Source: Punica granatum (taxonomy: Eukaryota > Streptophyta > Magnoliopsida > Myrtales > Lythraceae). From it: 64,000 nucleotides of DNA. The stretch lies in NCBI RefSeq assembly GCF_007655135.1, contig NC_045134.1, positions 5,786,982 to 5,850,981 of the forward strand, in the 5' to 3' direction. Both the position numbers and the translations under genes were made by a program. This document shows, piece by piece, positions 1 to 12,361 of the stretch (position 1 is the first letter of the stretch; each line of letters opens with the position of its first letter). The notes beneath the pieces are model-generated. The model saw only the letters and a list, made by a program, of their open reading frames with translations, was not told the origin of the DNA and did not search any database.

Positions 1-351
1 TTTTTTTTGTACACTTTTTCCATTGTCAAAGTTGTCAAACTCAGGAACAGAGAATGGTCTGAATCAACCTTCTTGATAATCAAATGAGAACCGACAAAGT
101 TTAAAACAAGCACATGTTTTAACATGTTTCACTTCATATCATCAATTAATCAGGATTAAAGAGGATCCCTTGTACAGCTGCTAGCAACATCATTTTTCTC
201 CCTATCATTAGTTTTAAATTCGAGCAGTACCGCTATAATTACTATCCTTGGGAATGCTTTTATTGTAATTTGATGAAATTCATATCTCGAGTTTTCTATT
301 ATTTCATTAATATATTATTCTCTAGTTAACATTATAACTAAGAGTTTCATA

Positions 352-483
352 AAGGGCTCAGCTCAGTGCAATGATCCTTACTGGTTACTTGAGATTAAGA
401 AGTTCCATATTCGATCTTTTACAAATGACCCTTGTCAATTGTATCCCTCGTTAAGCCTAAGGAGAACCCTTTTTTGACAAAGA
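352..483 (+). mobile_element. Degenerate tRNA-derived SINE
   Basis: The piece has an A-box-like GCTCAGTGCAATG near its 5' end, a B-box-like GTTCCATATTCGATC about 45 bp later, and a 3' end in TTTTTTGACAAAG. This matches the layout of the better SINE copies at 34,072 and 34,335. It is diverged and probably old. It is not a working tRNA gene, because no cloverleaf can be drawn. Confidence 0.4.
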
Positions 484-886
484 AAACTTTGTAGTTAGAG
501 CAAGCTAGCTAGGTAAAAGTGTCGACTACTATTACGCATTTTTCAGGTCTTTTAAGTTTATGATAAAGTAATTCTTTCAATATCTTATACCTAATTCTAG
601 TAGGGTCTTCTCTTCAACCTCGCACCAGCAGTTTCATACTGAAACACATCTCTTCATTTTCACCAAATCCAATCCTATATGCAACGCTCTATGGCTCTCG
701 GTTTGCCTTTGGCTTAGAAATAAGCGTATACAACCATTTGTATATGTTAGTATTATCCTTTATTTTTGTACAATATTAACAAAATAATTATTGCTTTATT
801 CGGATAAGAAAGAAAACAAAATAAAAACAGGGAAAAAAACCTAGTATTCTTGAAAAAAAAATATGGATTTTATAACAAGACAATTA

Positions 887-1118
887 TGCTGCGTTTGGTT
901 TTAAAGTAGGATTTTAAAATCATAATTTGATTTTGAAAAAGAGTGGTATAAATGGAGCCCACCCTTTGACTTTGTATGGGTTATTTTGTTTTATTATGAA
1001 AAAAAGTGGTATAAATGAGGTCCACTCTTTGACTTTGTATGAGTTATTTTGTTTTGTTGTGAATAGAATTAAGTTAAAATTATGATTTTAAAATCATATT
1101 GAGAAACCAAACAAGCCT
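887..1118. mobile_element. MITE with GTTTGGTTT terminal inverted repeats
   Basis: The ends, TGCTGCGTTTGGTTTTAAAG and the reverse complement of GAAACCAAACAAGCCT, are imperfect inverted repeats. TTA flanks both sides, as expected for a PIF/Harbinger-type 3-bp target duplication. The inside holds a 66-bp direct duplication (GTGGTATAAATG... twice). Relatives lie at 33,862 and, nested, at 38,108. There is no coding capacity. The superfamily assignment is inferred from the ends only. Confidence 0.6.
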
Positions 1119-2414
1119 TTAGTAATACTGACAAGCATAATATTACATTTGAAAGGAGTAATATTTTTATCGAAATGTGTAGTACTTTTATTATAAGTGA
1201 TCAGTAAAACGATGAACAGTGAAAGTATTCCGCATCTGAATAAAAGTACAATAAATTTATGCATATCACCATGATTGATCATCAAGTTATAAAAGTCACC
1301 TTTAGAAAAGAAAAGAATTAAGTTAATGATTATATAACTGATCCATAAAAGTGTTGATATTATTCTGACACAAATATCAATTTTTGTACGATATGCTGAA
1401 ATGAAGTTAATTAATGATTGTTCCACGCGGCATTATACATAAAAGTATAACATCATTTTGCATATGCATACATATCTGTTTGTAGAATAATTAATGCGAT
1501 GAACTAATAATTAGTTCACATATCGGATAAATGCGTTAAAGTTGGGACAGGCTGACAAAGAAATATACTTTATCGGCACCTTTTTCTGGATGCTTCTAGG
1601 GCTTGGTCTGCCCATTAATTACTATGATGCGGGTCCCACACCCAGCCTTTCAATATTATTTTATTTCTTTGGAAATCAATCATCGGGGAAATGCCACGTT
1701 ATCCTAATAAAGCTAAGTTCTATGATTTATTGATAACTTACATTGATGTACGTTAAAAGAAGTCACGTTAGAAAATGAAACAGATACATCGTAAATGGCG
1801 CAATAAAGAAAAACCCGACAAAATTTGGTCCATGAGAGAAGAAAAGAAACGCTTTCCCCCTTTACATAGTGTTATTGTTTCAATGATAGAGACTTTTATA
1901 ACTTGATAATTAATCATGGGGATACGTATAAATTTATAATACTTTTATTCAGATGCGTAATACCTTCACTTTTCATCGCTATATTGATCACTTACAGTAA
2001 AAATACCATAAGTGAGATCAAATCTCAAACTTCTTAATTTAGGTCGAAGGTGATGCCACACTAAACATCCTTTTTTCTTATTGTTAATTCTTTTTCTTTT
2101 TAACATTTTTGTTATGCAATGAGAGGAACTGCTGTACACGGACCACGTAATTTTAAGCAAACTATCATCATAGGTCGGTTCACCAAAAAATAATTTAATA
2201 TTATGAATTGATCACACGTAACCTTTAATGATCACCATCTTTATATAATTTATCACTTAATCTTGTGTCATGGTCTCACTTATTAGTATATTAATAAAGA
2301 GCAATCTGCGTAAAAATTCACCTGGTTTACCCGCTTTCAAAAATATCAAGCATTTAAAATTTAGAAAATAACTTCTCGTGGCTTCATTTTTTTTTCGAAT
2401 AAAGCCAAAACGTC

Positions 2415-2438
2415 AATATATATATATATATATATATA
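2415..2438. repeat. (TA)n microsatellite
   Basis: A perfect run of TA dinucleotides in AT-rich DNA. Similar runs lie at about 9369-9388, 9681-9700 and 63,950-63,976. Confidence 0.9.
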
Positions 2439-5235
2439 AAATAAAATTGCCTCAAGAGGTAATAAAGGTAGCCTAATCAATGCAACACAAAGAAAACACA
2501 TAATTGATCAAAGCATTCCACCAAAAAATCAGCCAAAAAATCAAAGCATTAAAAAAAGCACTTAATCTATTATTGTGTTTCTTGATTTTTCATAGTTCCC
2601 ATTTTACCCATCAATGTATGTAGACAATTATTATAATTCCTATTTCATCAATTCGATGTATCTGGACATCCTAGAAGCTCAATCAATTCTTCCAATGTAT
2701 TTAGACATATTTTCTATTAATATTTCAATTATGATAAAACGTGACCTTTTGTATTAGTGTCTATTAGGAAAAAAGTTATATCTTGTAATAATTTAGAAAT
2801 ATGATGAATAAATGTCTTTTATTGTTAATTTGTCAAGATACTTTATACATCATCAACTAAAATTATCCTATTATTATTATTAGCATCATAAAAGTACGGA
2901 GTTGGATAAAGTGTTTCTCGATTTTTCTTAATTTCACTTTTACCCTTTCAATGAATCTAGACATACTTTAATTTATGTTATACCGATTCGATAAATCTAA
3001 TCACTTTTTATGCATTCAATATATCTAGACAAAATTTAATTCATTCATGTATCTTGCCACATGACTCACATTTTTTCGCATCTAGAGTGACTAAATATAC
3101 TCTTTCATAAATCAAGACACGTTTTATTTATGCATATTCACTAAAGGATGCATGCATGTATCTTCACTTCATCTAAACTATAATTATTTGGTATGATATG
3201 ATTATTTTCTTTTGATGTGTTTTCACTCATTCAATTAAAGAAATTGGAATGTTTTCTTATTCTTGTCAACAATCATGAACCTTACCGAGTTTTCCAAATC
3301 TAGCATTTTTTTTCCACACGAATAATCATTTTAGTTTTAAATCTAACGTTCATCAATTTTACAAGACATAGCAATCGGTTAGTAATATGGCACCAGAAAA
3401 ATATTAAGAGTAAAATAATAAATTGAATAAAAATAAAAAGGGGAAAAACTCATAAAATTCAGAACAAATAAAATTTAGAAAATAAACTAAAATATAAAGA
3501 ATTAGAAAATTAAATTTAAAATAAAAATTAGTATAATTCTAAATATATTTCAAAGGATTTAAGAAATTCAAAAATAAAGTTTGAATATAAAAGAAATCCA
3601 AAATTTACAAAAAAAAAGAGAAAGAAATTTAAAATTTACACCTATAATAAAAATATGTGTAATAGCTTGACCTGTTTTTGCACTTGGAGATGTTAATTGT
3701 GCGCTTTCATAGATTCCTACTTTTAATCTCTAATTTTTCTGTTTCCTTCTAATTTCTTTTCAAGGCTTTCACTCCCCGCCAATTCCCTACTATTTTCCCA
3801 TTCCCTTTGATGGTCGGCAATGGTGATTGCTCTCTATCTATACATATATTCATTCCCACAATCATACCACCTGGCCTTATATTTTCCCCTTCCTTCTCTT
3901 GCACCATCTTCCTCTCTCTGTGCTTTTCATCCCAAACCAGACAAACTTCCTGGTTTACACAAATTACTCCAATGAATGGTGCATGACTATGACTCCAAAC
4001 TGAGGTCAATCAATCTTTGATTAATCAACGAATTATAGAAAATAGGAGATTTTTCTTTTCTAGATCAACGAGCCATAAACAAAAAGCACCGAGGAAGAAC
4101 AAGAGAGAGAAAAACAAAGAGGCAGTGAGTGTAACTCTGAAAGGGAGAGCGAGGATTAAGCCAAACGGCCTTTGGAGATGTGAAAATCGACACAAGAGTT
4201 TTCTTTCTTCATTTGGTAAGAAACTCAAACACTCTTTATGGTTAAACTCATTATTTCTAGAGTTAGAGGGAGAAAACTCAGTTTGCGGGCCGTTAATGAC
4301 AACTTGCTGTAAATATGTTCATTTTATGAAAGTCTTATATGTTTAGACTCCTATGATCACAAGGAAGATATAGGAATGTACAAAACTCATTTTCGTTGAA
4401 CAATTCAAGAGTTATGGCAATCTAAATCTCTTATGATATTGGTAAGTAACGAATTTTGACCTAGATTTTTATTTGATTCCTTCACCTTGTGAAATTATGT
4501 TAATTTCTGAAACAAAAGTTCATTTTTTAAGGTTTTCTTAGACACCAGGATTCAATAGTTTATACATAGAGAAGCAACCTGTTGAATTTGGCCAAGCGAA
4601 GAGTTCGGGATATGCCAGCCACCATACATAACCACTTCTAAAGGCACGTGACATCCCATTAATAACTTTTCTACACTCTTTTTATCCTCCCATTACTAGA
4701 GACCGAGACATCTCTTATTAATGGATATTTTCATTCGATTTTATTGACCCTCAGTTTATATATGATAATTAATGTTTTCTAGGAAAACTATCACCTTTTT
4801 TTTTGTAGGCAGTATTTAAGCAATTTAATTAATTGTATCGATTTGGAATTCACAAAAATAAAAATTTTAAATTATGACATAGCATGTCCCCTTATCTCTC
4901 CTTACCAAAAAATATGTGTTGTTATCTCTCCCTATATATATTAGAGTATTTCAAAGTAGTTGTTAAGTAGATATACAAATTTATGATTTTGCATTTCATT
5001 TAAAATAATGCAACAAATAAAACTAAAAAGAAAAGTCTTTCATGACAAAAAAATAATAATTTCAATCATTTTAGGAAAAAAAGGAAAAGAAATAGATAAA
5101 AGTTTTTGTTTTACAGTTTTTTTTACGGATTTTTTGGAAAAGGATATAATTGCCTAAAGTAGGATAAATAAAATTTCATCTTTTTCTACTAAAATTCTGA
5201 TAATTTCAAAACTAATTATTATTATTATTTTTTGT

Positions 5236-5377
5236 TATAAAGGACGTTTAAGACCTACTACAACGAAAGAAAATTTCTAAATAACTAATAAATGGGTACG
5301 TGTAGTCTCATTATGTATCGAACATGCGACCTCTAGGTCAATAGGCGAGGGCGGACGCCACTGCGCTACACCCTCTT
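5236..5377 (-). mobile_element. tRNA-derived SINE (minus strand)
   Basis: Read on the minus strand it begins GAGGGTGTAGCGCAGTGG (A-box region), has GGTCGCATGTTCGATAC (B-box region), then CCCATTTATTAGTTATT, as in the other SINE copies of the window. It ends in the shared TTTCGTTGTAGTAGGTC tail. The A and B boxes and the common body support a tRNA-derived, polymerase III-type element. Confidence 0.65.
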
Positions 5378-5743
5378 TTGATAAACTAATTATTTTCTTT
5401 TTTATAATTAAACATCAAGTATAGTATATGTAATATATAAGTACATGAGAATAAACTCGTGTAACACGGATATTAAAACTAGTTTTATGGTAAAATGCTT
5501 ACATGGCGTATCCATGTAGGCATTTTTATCCAGGTAGTACCCAAGAATAATTAAATGAGATTAATGGCGCTAAGAAAAAAAAAAGAAATCGACAAATCAA
5601 TTACCCAGAATTATCGATAGTACTTTGGCAGTAACTATTGTCAGTCTCTTTTCTCTTTTCCACTTCAAGCGTCCGCTGCTCCTCTTCCTTGCAGTTTAGA
5701 ACTGAGGCAATCGAGAGAATAAGCTTCAATTGGTGATAGAGAG

Positions 5744-5784
5744 CTTCTTCTTCTTCTTCTTCTTCTTCTTCTTCTTCTTCTTCT
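5744..5784. repeat. (CTT)n microsatellite
   Basis: About 13 CTT/TTC triplets in a pyrimidine-rich stretch that could belong to an untranslated leader; no downstream coding frame was found. Confidence 0.9.
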
Positions 5785-7294
5785 AATTATTGATTTTATA
5801 CACAGCTCTGAAGATGGAAGAGTAATTATTTAACTCCTTAAAAGTGTGAATTTGTAACTTGGGTTTGCAATTTCATTTCCCACTGACTGTGTTTCATGTA
5901 GTTAAAAAATCTATATATTTGATTGTTTGCAGGACACGTTCACACAATAAAAGCTTGAGATAGAGCAAACCTAATTCTTAGTGACATACACAAGCCCAGG
6001 TGTTGCGATTTTTGGATCGGCCCTCTCCAATTAATCTCAAATTTGCCTAATTTATCAATCGGCAACCTCTCACGGCCTTCCTTTGCCGAATTGAACTAGT
6101 TGATGATAGGGTCCACTGCCGAAATGCTGACGTTAATTCTAAGTAATTAATTTGATGATTTTTACTTAAATTTGATCCCTATAATCTAATTTATTTATTC
6201 TCGGGTGCCACATGATAAAAAAATTGCCAGGCAGAACAAGCCACATAAGTGTTTTGCGGTAAAATTGACGCATTGGCTTCATTTAAAAAAAAATCATGTG
6301 ATTTTATTTTTTAAAAATTTTAAACACTTGAATTTTTCTTGTTAGAGTGTTTGACTTTTTTCTTGGAAAATGGGTAATCACATGATTCTTTTCCGCAATT
6401 TATATTTAAAGAAAATTATGTAATGTTGATCCGTTGTTTATACTTTCGGATACCAAGGTATATACTGAAAAAAATTATATAGTGTTGTTATTATTAGCGA
6501 TATTTTTTACTTTTATTTTTTATTGATAAGCTTGGGTGAGCTTGGACAGGAACTTATGTTGAGACGGCCAGTCCTGGACCAAACTCGAAGTCCGGGCTTC
6601 GGCCAGACCCAAACTAATATATTTGCACAAGACTAGGCAAATCCTCTAGGTCTCGCCGGAAACAGCATATTCACACTATCATTTTGGTTAAGCACTGGTA
6701 GGCTGCAGCAAATCCGATCAGTAAAACGATAATCAATCCCTCTTCCAAGATGCGGATCGCTAGTCTAATTTCGTATTGCTTCCGATTCTATGCAGCTTTA
6801 TCCATTCATTATTAGAATGTTTAGTTTTTGTGAAGCTCCATGTTTTCCCATGTAATACTTTAATCAGATTATGACTTTTAACCACTAGTTAATATATATA
6901 TATATGGGCGCATCTTTTGTCCAGGATCAATTCGATGCCTTAAACAAGAATTAATTACTAGTTAATAAGTTGAAAATATCTCGTATTTCACCCCAAAGAA
7001 AATTTATAATATTATTAACCACTAGGTGAAGCCCGCCAAGGGGATTATAGTAATTAAGACCCATTTATTAACTAATGTATGGATTACAAAACCACAAGCA
7101 AAGCATATGATGCGACCAGCGTTCCGTCCGTTGTCTGAGATCTATGAAACCCAGAAAACACCTTGGACAAGTAGTGCATATATTTAATATATCTATATAT
7201 ATGGGTATATATGGATATATCATTATTATATATTCACATCTCTCTCAACCCATAATCATTTCCTTAACTGCTTAATTAATAATTAGGTTGTGCG

Positions 7295-7645
7295 TTAAGC
7301 TTGTCCTGTAAAACTCTTGTGGTCTTCCAAGTCGACCGATCGTAGGAGAGGGTTAGAGAGGAGAGAAACCATGGGGTTGTTCATGAGATTAGGGTACATG
7401 GATGGGGGAAACATGAGAAGCTGTTTCATCAGCTTCTCCAGATCCTCAATCTTCTTCTTGAGTTCTCGATTCTCCTTCATGAGCACATCTCCGAAGACAT
7501 TGTGGTTGTAGGTTATAACTGGAAACTCCCTATTACTGAGAACGCCTGTTATGTGAAGCTCCTTCGTCTTGCTGTTCTCCTCGAGGTACGGAGTCATACC
7601 AACTTTGGACTTGATCTCTGCCAAGTATGTCTCAGTCATCGACAT
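7295..7645 (-). CDS. Small coiled-coil protein of the TYN/EN family, 116 aa
   Basis: The family is not one I recognise. The protein begins MSMTETYLAEIKSK. It has the family core FPVITYNHNVFGDVLMKEN near residues 40-60 and then a charged heptad segment (RELKKKIEDLEKLMKQLL) that looks like a short coiled coil. It ends in a Met/Pro/Asn-rich tail. I start at 7645 because the frame upstream runs into an intron: the minus strand reads TTGTGCAG at 7670-7677, a good acceptor, and GTAAGT at 8128-8133, a good donor. A TATA box (8231-8240) lies upstream. The hydrophobic residues that would precede this start are intron translation, not a signal peptide. It keeps the first half of the domain found at 36.4, 45.6 and 61 kb, but has FPV where the others have EW plus a hydrophobic residue. 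Function unknown. Confidence 0.72.
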   Translation of the reverse strand: MSMTETYLAEIKSKVGMTPYLEENSKTKELHITGVLSNREFPVITYNHNVFGDVLMKENRELKKKIEDLEKLMKQLLMFPPSMYPNLMNNPMVSLLSNPLLRSVDLEDHKSFTGQA

Positions 7646-7669
7646 TATTCCAAATGCTAGCTGATAACC

Positions 7670-8133
7670 CTGCACAACTAAGAAAAGTATAAGTGAAAAG
7701 TGAAAGAAGTTCAAATATTATTGAACATATACGAGGAAAGGGGAAAGAAGAGGAAGAAGAAGAAGAAGGACAGCAGCATTTCTTGATGATTCGGTTTGTC
7801 CTCCTTGCACGTGGATATGATCACATCGTTAAGATTGGATGGCAATTTATAAAATCAAAAGCGCAGGAAGCACTGATCAAGCTCAATATTCTGGTCGTTT
7901 TTCTCTTGTTTGTGTTATTGCTTGATTTTTTCGAACCAGATTAAATTATCCTCTCCAGCTAATGGAAAATTTGATGTGTAGCTAAAATATTGACGATCAT
8001 TGGCTTTCTCAGCTTTAGCAGATTAACAAACTAATTACCTGCCTCTTCTATCAGTAAGCATATTCAAATTGTAGCTGGCGAGTGAGATAGAGAGATGAAA
8101 TGATAATGGATAGGAAGTACTATGAGAACTTAC
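7670..8133 (-). other. 5'UTR intron of the 7.3-kb gene
   Basis: On the minus strand the donor is TCT/GTAAGTTCTC and the acceptor is TTGTGCAG/GGTTATC. The second exon starts about 25 bases before the ATG. Most family genes in the window have a leader intron in the same place, which supports the model. Confidence 0.65.
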
Positions 8134-8230
8134 AGAAAAATGCACAGAACAGAAAGAGAGATGTTTCTTTTGGCTGATGAGAGGAGAGATAGGACCATGT
8201 GGCTGCTTATAACTTTAGAGCCTCGCTAGC

Positions 8231-8240
8231 TATTTATATA
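8231..8240 (-). promoter_or_regulatory. TATA box of the 7.3-kb gene
   Basis: The minus strand reads CCTATATAAATAGC. Transcription would start near 8205, and the short first exon (to 8134) ends at a GTAAGT donor. Confidence 0.6.
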
Positions 8241-8825
8241 GGTGCAATGTAATGAATAGTTAATGTAAATTTATATATCTTAAAAGAAAAATTAAAGTTG
8301 CTAATTGAACTATTATTGAACAGACTTTACTTACTATGGACGATGGGTTCGAAACTATTGGAAAAAAACCAGGTGATCAGAGCTAAATTCAACGTTGAAC
8401 CGGGAATTAATCTCAGCCAATAGAATAAGAACATCACATTATGCTCTCATAAAAAATCCAAAAAAAAACAAAAATGATAAATAACAAGTACGAAAATTTG
8501 CTCATCCAATTTAAAGGGTCAAAATTTAACTCTCATCAGGATGTCGCAGAAAAAGAATGTAATTAGCATAAACACGTCAAAGCCTTTTTTCCTAGTAGGA
8601 GTTCGATAAAAATTAAATGAGAAACGTGAATTTCTTAACATTTTTCATTTTCAATGTTCTTAAACGAACAAGCTGATAAAAAAGGCGGTAAGTTATTTGA
8701 TTTTTTTTTATAGATATGATTTTATTTATGAGTGAAGAACAAAGTGGGAGAACAAATGGAAAAAAAAAGAGAAAAGGGATTAAAGCACCTCATGATAAAT
8801 GAGCAAGTTAATTTTTTTTATTATA

Positions 8826-8962
8826 AGAAGGGTTATAGTCTAATTACAATGAAATGAAAATTTTAATAATTAATAAAGGGATAAATAGTCTCATCACGAG
8901 TATCGAATATGAAATTTCTTGGTTTTCACTTATCAGGCATGGCGTGTGTCACTGCATTAAGT
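8826..8962 (-). mobile_element. tRNA-derived SINE (minus strand)
   Basis: It shares the family body (TTTATTAATTATTAAAATTTTCATTTCATTG on the minus strand, as two parts) and the A-box region CTTAATGCAGTGACAC. The B box is degenerate. It belongs to the same family as 5236 and 34,335. Confidence 0.6.
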
Positions 8963-11900
8963 TAATTTTACTCATGATGAATGAAAGACATCACCTCGTT
9001 TTGGAAATATGTTTAATTTTATTTGAGGGTTCCCCTCTCGGTTCTGTTGGATAATTATTAAGTACAACTGTATTATTAAAATTAATTAATAAAACTTCCT
9101 AGTGAATGCTATTTAATTATTTTTAAATTTTTGACTTTTTTTTACTTCTAATATCTGAACAATCCTTATCAGATAAATAGAGGTTCTAGCAATTTTTCTA
9201 GTTTGCTAACGTCAATCAGCAGAAGTTTTTTTGATAAGTCTTTTATTTATTTATTTGATAAGTGGAGAAAGCAGAAGTGTCGAGAAAGCAGAAGTTTCTA
9301 TATAAAAAATGCACCCAAGTACTAGCTTACGCAACACGCACAGAGACACACACATAATATACGTGTGTGTATATATATATATATATATCATGTTGTATCT
9401 TAAATTATGAATTATATAAAAAAATTAATATTATCACAATTATCTATTCTAAAAATCAATTTTCTGAAAATATGGTAAATAGATGATTATTTTATTATAG
9501 AAAGAGTTTTAATGTTCATGTGTGTTCAATATATAGATAGTGTATGGATGAACTTATATGTCCCTCTACACTTATCCACTTTCTCGGCAGGGGTGGAGGC
9601 GGACGAATTAATATCGATATTTTCAGACCTTTAAATCTTGTATTCTTGTGAACAACTGTCCGCTTAGTGATTTTTTAATATTATATATATATATATATAC
9701 ATATATATTAAAGTTCACTGAGTAGCAATAAATGCTCTTGAATTAATGCAATTGGAAAATAGAGAAAAATAAATTCTCAATACTAGAAATTAAAAAATGC
9801 TTAAAGATATAGCAAACCTATGGATACGAATATTTATATTATTATTCGTAAAAAAATATTTATAAGTATATGCAATTACATGTGACATTACAAGTTACTA
9901 AATCCCTAATAATTAATAGAAAATTAAAAAAGAATGAACTGAAGTGAAAAGAAAAAAAATTAATGAGAATCAAAATCTAAACTTAAAGATAGTTGGTAAT
10001 TAGATTTTTAATAAATAAATTAAATAAAAAATTTTAAATAAAAATCAACCATGAAAACGATGATAAAATACTTAGAACTAAAAGAAATATGCAATCGCTT
10101 CATAAAAATCATGGCATAAAATATGAAACCAAATTAAACTATAATTTAATAAACTTAAAAGAAAAAATAACCACAAAGAATGATTATAAGATATACTAAA
10201 AAGTAAATTAAATCGAGTTCAAAAAAATATCTATATGAAACGAAGGACCTTCAATAACCGTTTGGAAAAAAATTTTAAGCTTTTAATAACATATGTGCTT
10301 TTTAATTTCTTAGAAAAAATTGCTATTCATAAAAATGCATGGCAATATAAAGTTGGAAAATTTGAGTATCTTATAATTGTCCTTTTAATTGATGACATTT
10401 ATTAATTCATTTTAATAAAATTACATTACTGAAGTACTTCAATTTAATTGCTCGAAGTAATAAAGTAACTCAGTAATAAGCGAAATAAATCTTCAAGTGA
10501 CATGATATTAATATAAATATAAACATCATCTGGAAAATTATTATTATTATTGTTATTGTAATAAATAATATATCCTATATCGATCTTTATAGTTATGGTA
10601 AAAATTGACTTGTGATAACAACAAATACGCGTCAGTTAATACCATAGAAAAGTTAACCATTTTAAAATTATAAGAAAATATGATTTATAAATAATAAAAC
10701 ATCAATTGTAAAAGTACAATATCTTTTAATCAAAAGTAAATATTAATGAACCATTATAGTTATGAAATCTTTAAAATTTTACAATGATAACATAATACAA
10801 GAAATAAAATATATGAATAAAATAATACCGAACACTTTCAATTTTATTATATATATTCGTATTTTATACATAAGTTTGATGATCATGTTAAAATATTGAG
10901 TGAATTAACATAAAAAACTAATATTATGTATTAACATGATCAATGGGTAAATGCAATACGAGATAAATAAATAAAATAAACTCGTACAATGCAGGGGTAG
11001 TTGACTAATTCCTTATTGATTTCAACTTCAGAGGCTTATAGTTAGGTGACCCAATACTAATCAGTCGTCCTCTATTTGAAAAAGAAAATTAGTGATGATA
11101 TAATCAGTAGTCATCTGTTTGGGGAAAAATTATTATATGAAATTCAATATTATATTTAATGTTTCTACAAATAAAATCAAACTTGCTAATCGGTGGGCTC
11201 AGTCACTTCTGTAGAGGATCAACATTATCTTTCTTTTTTTTTTTTGTGTGCATCATTTGGTAATCGGAAGCCCAATATATACTGGTTAATTCATGTTTGA
11301 ATCAAGTTGGTCCATCCATATATAAATTGACTCCTATAGTAATAAATGCTTTCTTATTAATAGAAGAAAATTATTAAAATAATATATGAAAGGAATTAAG
11401 AGAACTGATTTAATCATGTGAAGCCCAATTATGAAAATCCAATATCATCTTGACTTATTAGAAAAGAATCAATTTAAAAATTAAGTGACAATTAAATATA
11501 CTAATAAATAAATATTTGATTAGATGCTAACCTAATTTCTAATATTATAAGGATAAAATTATTATAATATATGAATTTATGAAATAAAAAATAAATATTT
11601 AAATAAAAATGTCATAAAATTTATATTTAAAAAATGTGTAACGAATCTTATTTGAACATCTATAAAAAAACACTTATATATTATACAATGATTAGATAAA
11701 TATATAATGCATTGAGACCATTTGTTTAAAAATTATTTATTGAACCATTCAAGATTATCAAATTTTATTAATTGATTAGCGAATGAAACTTGAAATTAAC
11801 ATTGAGCATATTTTATTAAGTTAAAAAGCAAATATGTTTTTTAAAAATCATAATAATTGTTATAAGAAAGGATATATATATATATATGCGTGTGTTTGTG

Positions 11901-12356
11901 TTTTTAAATGAATATATATATACAATACGAATGATTTAACCACAATAAATCCATCATATATATCTATATATATAGAATTTCTTAAAAAAATGATCCTATA
12001 AAAGAAAATTTTATAACATAAATTCTATTAATTGATAAAGAATAGAAATAAGGATGTTATAAACAATGTTTATGAGATAAATCTATATTGACAATTAATT
12101 TAATAATGTGATGCATATTAGTTGAGATAATTAGCTTGAATTATCATTGTAATAATTAGCTTACTCTAAGTTTTATTAAAAAATATTATTTGAATATTAA
12201 AATTAATAAGTAAAAATTATTATCATTTTGTATAAGAAGATTGATGTTTCAAAATGCGTATAATTACAATAGAAAATGATAATTAGATAATGAACACGAA
12301 TCCATGCAACGCATGCACAAGCAAAAAAGCTAGTTAAAGAGTAAAAATTTCTCAAT
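8963..12356. other. AT-rich intergenic DNA
   Basis: Very AT-rich, full of short TA runs and A-rich tracts (for example 9369-9388, 9681-9700, 11,873-11,887). I see no coding sequence, RNA gene or clear transposon boundary in these 3.4 kb. Confidence 0.7.
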
Positions 12357-12361
12357 ATTAA

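Larger units (their letters stand above)
1..7294. other. AT-rich gene-free region
   Basis: No coding region with family resemblance or coherent gene structure is visible here. The stretch holds a degenerate SINE (352-483), a MITE (887-1118), a TA run (2415-2438), another SINE (5236-5377) and a CTT run (5744-5784). The pyrimidine-rich DNA around 5640-5960 and the purine-rich DNA around 4060-4220 could be untranslated exons, but nothing proves it. The open frames at 3749-4009 and 4017-4346 are short and match nothing I know. Confidence 0.7.

Noticed and set aside
1094..1426. 110-codon hydrophobic minus-strand frame
   Set aside because: AT-rich sequence gives Ile/Leu/Phe codons by chance; it overlaps a MITE end and has no homologue I know.
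7646..7714. Signal-peptide-like start (MNFFHFSLILFLVVQG) for the 7.3-kb gene
   Set aside because: A TTGTGCAG acceptor cuts it off; relatives start at the equivalent of MSMTETYL.
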